Origin: Trochalopteron elliotii | Lineage: Eukaryota; Chordata; Aves; Passeriformes; Leiothrichidae | Length of the DNA: 64,000 nt | NCBI GenBank assembly: GCA_024734555.1 | Contig: JANPWX010000651.1 | Span: forward strand, 62,995 to 126,994 | Reading direction: 5' to 3' | Shown here: positions 61,201 through 64,000 of the stretch, in pieces | Layout: the number at the start of each line of letters is the position of its first letter | How positions within the stretch are numbered: the stretch's first letter is position 1 | The notes under the pieces: generated by a model | The model's database searches: none | Seen by the model: the letters and a program-made list of their open reading frames with translations, nothing else | What the model was told of the DNA's origin: nothing | Program-made: the position numbers and the translations under genes

Positions 61201-61724
61201 TTCCTTGTTCTAAATTTTGTTGCTTGTGGATGCAATAGTATTCACATGAATGGTTTTATCCATGCAATTATTAAACTTTCCTAAGTAGACAAACCTTAAA
61301 TTTAAAAGCTTGTCAGACAACCCCCCCCCACAAAAAGAAAAAAGCCTTTAGACCTTGAAATTACGTTTTGAAGGTATTTCAGAGAGAAAAGCCTGTACCA
61401 CATGCAAGGTCAGAGGGAAACTCAGCAATAAAGGGCAATAACTAGGATCAAATCCAAAGCCAGAGCATTACAGTTCCCATGAGAATTCAGACAGTTCAGA
61501 GTCACGGGAAGTCGCTGAATATAGAAGGGGAATCAGCAGAATTTACTGGCACAGAGCAGTATCCCGAACTTACAACCAGTGGAAGGCTAACCACTAACAA
61601 GTTGCCAGGAGTAGGACTGCAACCTCCAGTCCTAGTATCGGAAAAAAAGATTTCTGCATAATCCCACTAAATACTCTGTGCCCGTGCCTCGAGGTCTCGC
61701 TGTACGTCCTTTATACATCTATTT

Positions 61725-61930
61725 AAGGCCCCCACGTGACGAGGCTGCCTGCCCGGCCACTCCCCGCCGGGGCAAACAACCCGGCTTCACAGGAGACTCC
61801 AGCAGCGCTTCCAAGGCAGACGTTGCATCAGCCAGGTGTGCAGGAAGCGGCAGAGAAAAAGCAGCTGTTGACGAGGGGGCTCTCGGACGGAGGCTGCTTC
61901 AGGAATCCCATGGAAAGGACGACAGGAAGG
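61725..61930. promoter_or_regulatory. second GC/CpG-rich patch upstream of SETD5
   Basis: CpG-containing words (CCACGTGACGAGG, CCCGCCGGGG, TCGGACGG) cluster after an AT-rich stretch. The CACGTGAC word is E-box/USF-like. It could be an upstream SETD5 or neighbouring promoter; no splice structure supports either. Confidence 0.3.
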
Positions 61931-62248
61931 AGAGAGACGCTCCGCACACAGAACAAGCTTCATCGGCTTCAGAAAGCCTTTGTGCTGGGGCTCCGGACCT
62001 GGCCTTTCTCCCAGAGATGATGCAACACTAAGGAACAAGGTCTGTGCCAGAGAAAACTATTCACAGGCTATGCAGATGGCAAGGCAGCCAAAGGCTCTCG
62101 GATCAAAACATGCCAGAGCCCCCAGGCCCGGCAAACCCCCCCAGGCCTTCCTTGTGCCCCCAGGATTCTCCATTTCACACTGCAGCCTCGCTCCTAGCAC
62201 GACCCCGGCTTAAGGCAGAATGAAGGACTTCACAATGGAGAGAAAGAA

Positions 62249-62250
<2 letters not shown>

Positions 62251-62280
<30 letters not shown>

Positions 62281-62297
62281 GAAAAAAAAATAAAAAG
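62251..62297. repeat. A-rich tract
   Basis: A run of about 23 A followed by AAAAG-type interruptions. No attached retroelement body is recognisable. Confidence 0.9.
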
Positions 62298-64000
62298 GGT
62301 GTTTTAAAGTCCTGCAAGAATCACAGCTCGTTCTCTGATCTATTGGGAGGGAAGAGATGGGGAAGAGACTGCGCTCAAAGCCTCCAATCTCCCACACAGG
62401 GATCCTCCCATCACCGCGGCTTGCCAGCGCACGCCTGAGCTCCCCAAACACGTAGGGCAGCTCTGCGCTTGCCGGCAGCCTCGGCCTGCTCTCACATCAG
62501 GAAACCACGCAGGGACTGCCCGGGCAGCCATGGCAACATCACACAGTGTGGCAATTACGGAGCCGCAGCTCCCACGCGAAGGTTCAGCCCTGCTTTCCAT
62601 TAGAGGAGTCGTTTTGACCCTTCCCCCCCTGCCCAAACCATCACCGAGTGCCATTCCAGCTCCAGCCTGGCCTCTGTGGTTTATGACTGGCAAGTTTTGC
62701 AGCCTTGCACCTGGGCTCGAGATCATGCAAATACATTTTTCTCGGCGTTGTAAGGAAGTTACTCCAGGCTTGTGTAACACTCTAGTGCTGCGTTCCACAA
62801 ACGCCGGTCTGTCTGATGTGCCTCGAGTGAGAAACCAGGTGACAAAAACACCTGCAACCCCTGCCGCACATGGCAAGAGTTGGATCAATTACTGAGCTAC
62901 AAAATCACTGTTATGCATTAAAATCCAGCGATTTTTACAGAACTTTAGCAATGTTCCCATGTTGTGACAGGTTTCAAGGCTCAGCCCGCTGCACTGTCCC
63001 ACCACATCCCCTTCTCAGGGACATCTTTCTACAGCACTTGCCCAGGACCTGGTGCACAGTTGCACTCTTGATCATGTTAAATGGTTCTGGGACCCCTGGC
63101 AAATTCACACAGAATTTCTGGCAGATGTGCTTTTCCCAGCACAAAACCTGTTAGAGAGCAGACTGAGTCAGCAGGACAGTGGTGAAGAGCAATCGTGAGG
63201 CCCAAAGGCAGCATCAGGCAAAACCCCTTAGCTCCCCTTCTGGGGCTTCCAACCAACCACTCAATGATGCTGAACAATGACCAAGATATGTTCTTTATCA
63301 TGTTTCACTTTTCTGGATGAGTTGCATCTCACATTATATGGTATTTTGGCACTGGCAAGATATGCACTGATCCCAAAATACAGGTACTACTGACTCAACA
63401 TGCCCCAGCTCTGCAAGTTGGATCCTCCATGTACAGTGGATGTTCACCTAGTTGCCACATTGACAGAATAAGACAGCAGCCAACAATATATTGTACCAAC
63501 CAGATTTAAGGAATAAAATTTTTTGTAAGTTATTTTGGTAAGTTTTTTGTAAAATGATATAATCACAGACTTACTCTTACAATCACAGAGAAAAAGGTAT
63601 AATGCTTATTCAGAAAACTCCCAAATACTTGCTTCCTAACTGCTGGCAAGAAATGCAAAGCTTTGGCAAGAGACAGTGCTGAGAGCCACGATCACTTTTT
63701 TGAATAGCCCATTTTTTTATTAACAAGATAAAAAGCAGATAATCCAGTTGAACACATTTTGAAAGTAAATGCAGATGACCAGAAATTAGCAGTAAAACAC
63801 CTGCAACCAGTGAATGAAAAAAGACAAAAATCAATTAAACCTGATTTATTTCTGATGACTTGCACATAAATTAGAAATTTCTTCCTTTGAGAAGAGCACA
63901 GCACACCATCAACCACCTTAACTGCTTGTGGGTGGTAACAGAAGCATTGACATCAAACAGTTGGCCAAGCGTGCTCACACGAAAACGATGCTGAGTGAGT

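Larger units (their letters stand above)
53557..64000. other. 5' flank or first intron(s) of SETD5
   Basis: I find no coding exon here. Contents are the CpG patch at 54180-54440, the AT microsatellite at 55199-55249, a second GC-rich patch at 61725-61930, an A-rich tract at 62251-62297 and a third moderately GC-rich stretch to 62650. Mammalian SETD5 has non-coding 5' exons, so some of this may be transcribed intron or UTR, but I cannot place those exons. Confidence 0.5.

Noticed and set aside
61678..62888. Frames of 90-180 codons upstream of SETD5
   Set aside because: Composition reflects local GC content; both strands are open and nothing resembles a known protein. Not accepted as a gene.

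Overview
This is nuclear DNA from a vertebrate, most likely a bird. It holds two recognisable, conserved multi-exon genes. The bird call rests on several degraded CR1 LINE 3' ends (the dominant interspersed repeat of birds and other sauropsids), short introns, and the convergent LHFPL4/SETD5 arrangement that is also known from human 3p25. No bacterial, phage, CRISPR or mobile gene-cassette content is visible, so I see no new biological system. The second-look items are splicing, tandem-repeat and regulatory features inside ordinary genes.

Layout. 1-11,655 (+): LHFPL4, a four-transmembrane GABA-A receptor auxiliary protein. The first coding exon is at the left edge, followed by a 9.2-kb intron with a degenerate ~190-200-bp tandem array, a CR1 3' end, a TAATTA cluster and a small CAG/CpG island. 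Next come the second coding exon, a 17-nt microexon, a ~20-copy TGGGA microsatellite and a terminal exon with a polyadenylation signal. 11,655-13,450: convergent intergenic gap with a possible LINE reverse-transcriptase remnant. 13,450-53,556 (-): SETD5, a SET-domain chromatin protein. I could assemble 23 coding exons whose phases all agree. They total 4,479 nt, or 1,492 codons plus stop, against roughly 1,440 residues in mammals. 53,557-64,000: 5' flank or first intron of SETD5, with two CpG-rich patches, an AT microsatellite and A-rich tracts, but no further coding exon I can support.

The two genes point at each other and share only a ~1.8-kb gap between polyadenylation signals. LHFPL4 acts at inhibitory synapses. 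SETD5 is a dosage-sensitive nuclear regulator with a degenerate PHD-like motif and a SET domain lacking the canonical Asn-His. I know of no direct functional link between them beyond conserved neighbourhood.

Exon coordinates were derived by hand from splice consensus, reading-phase continuity and remembered family sequence. No alignment or transcript data were available.
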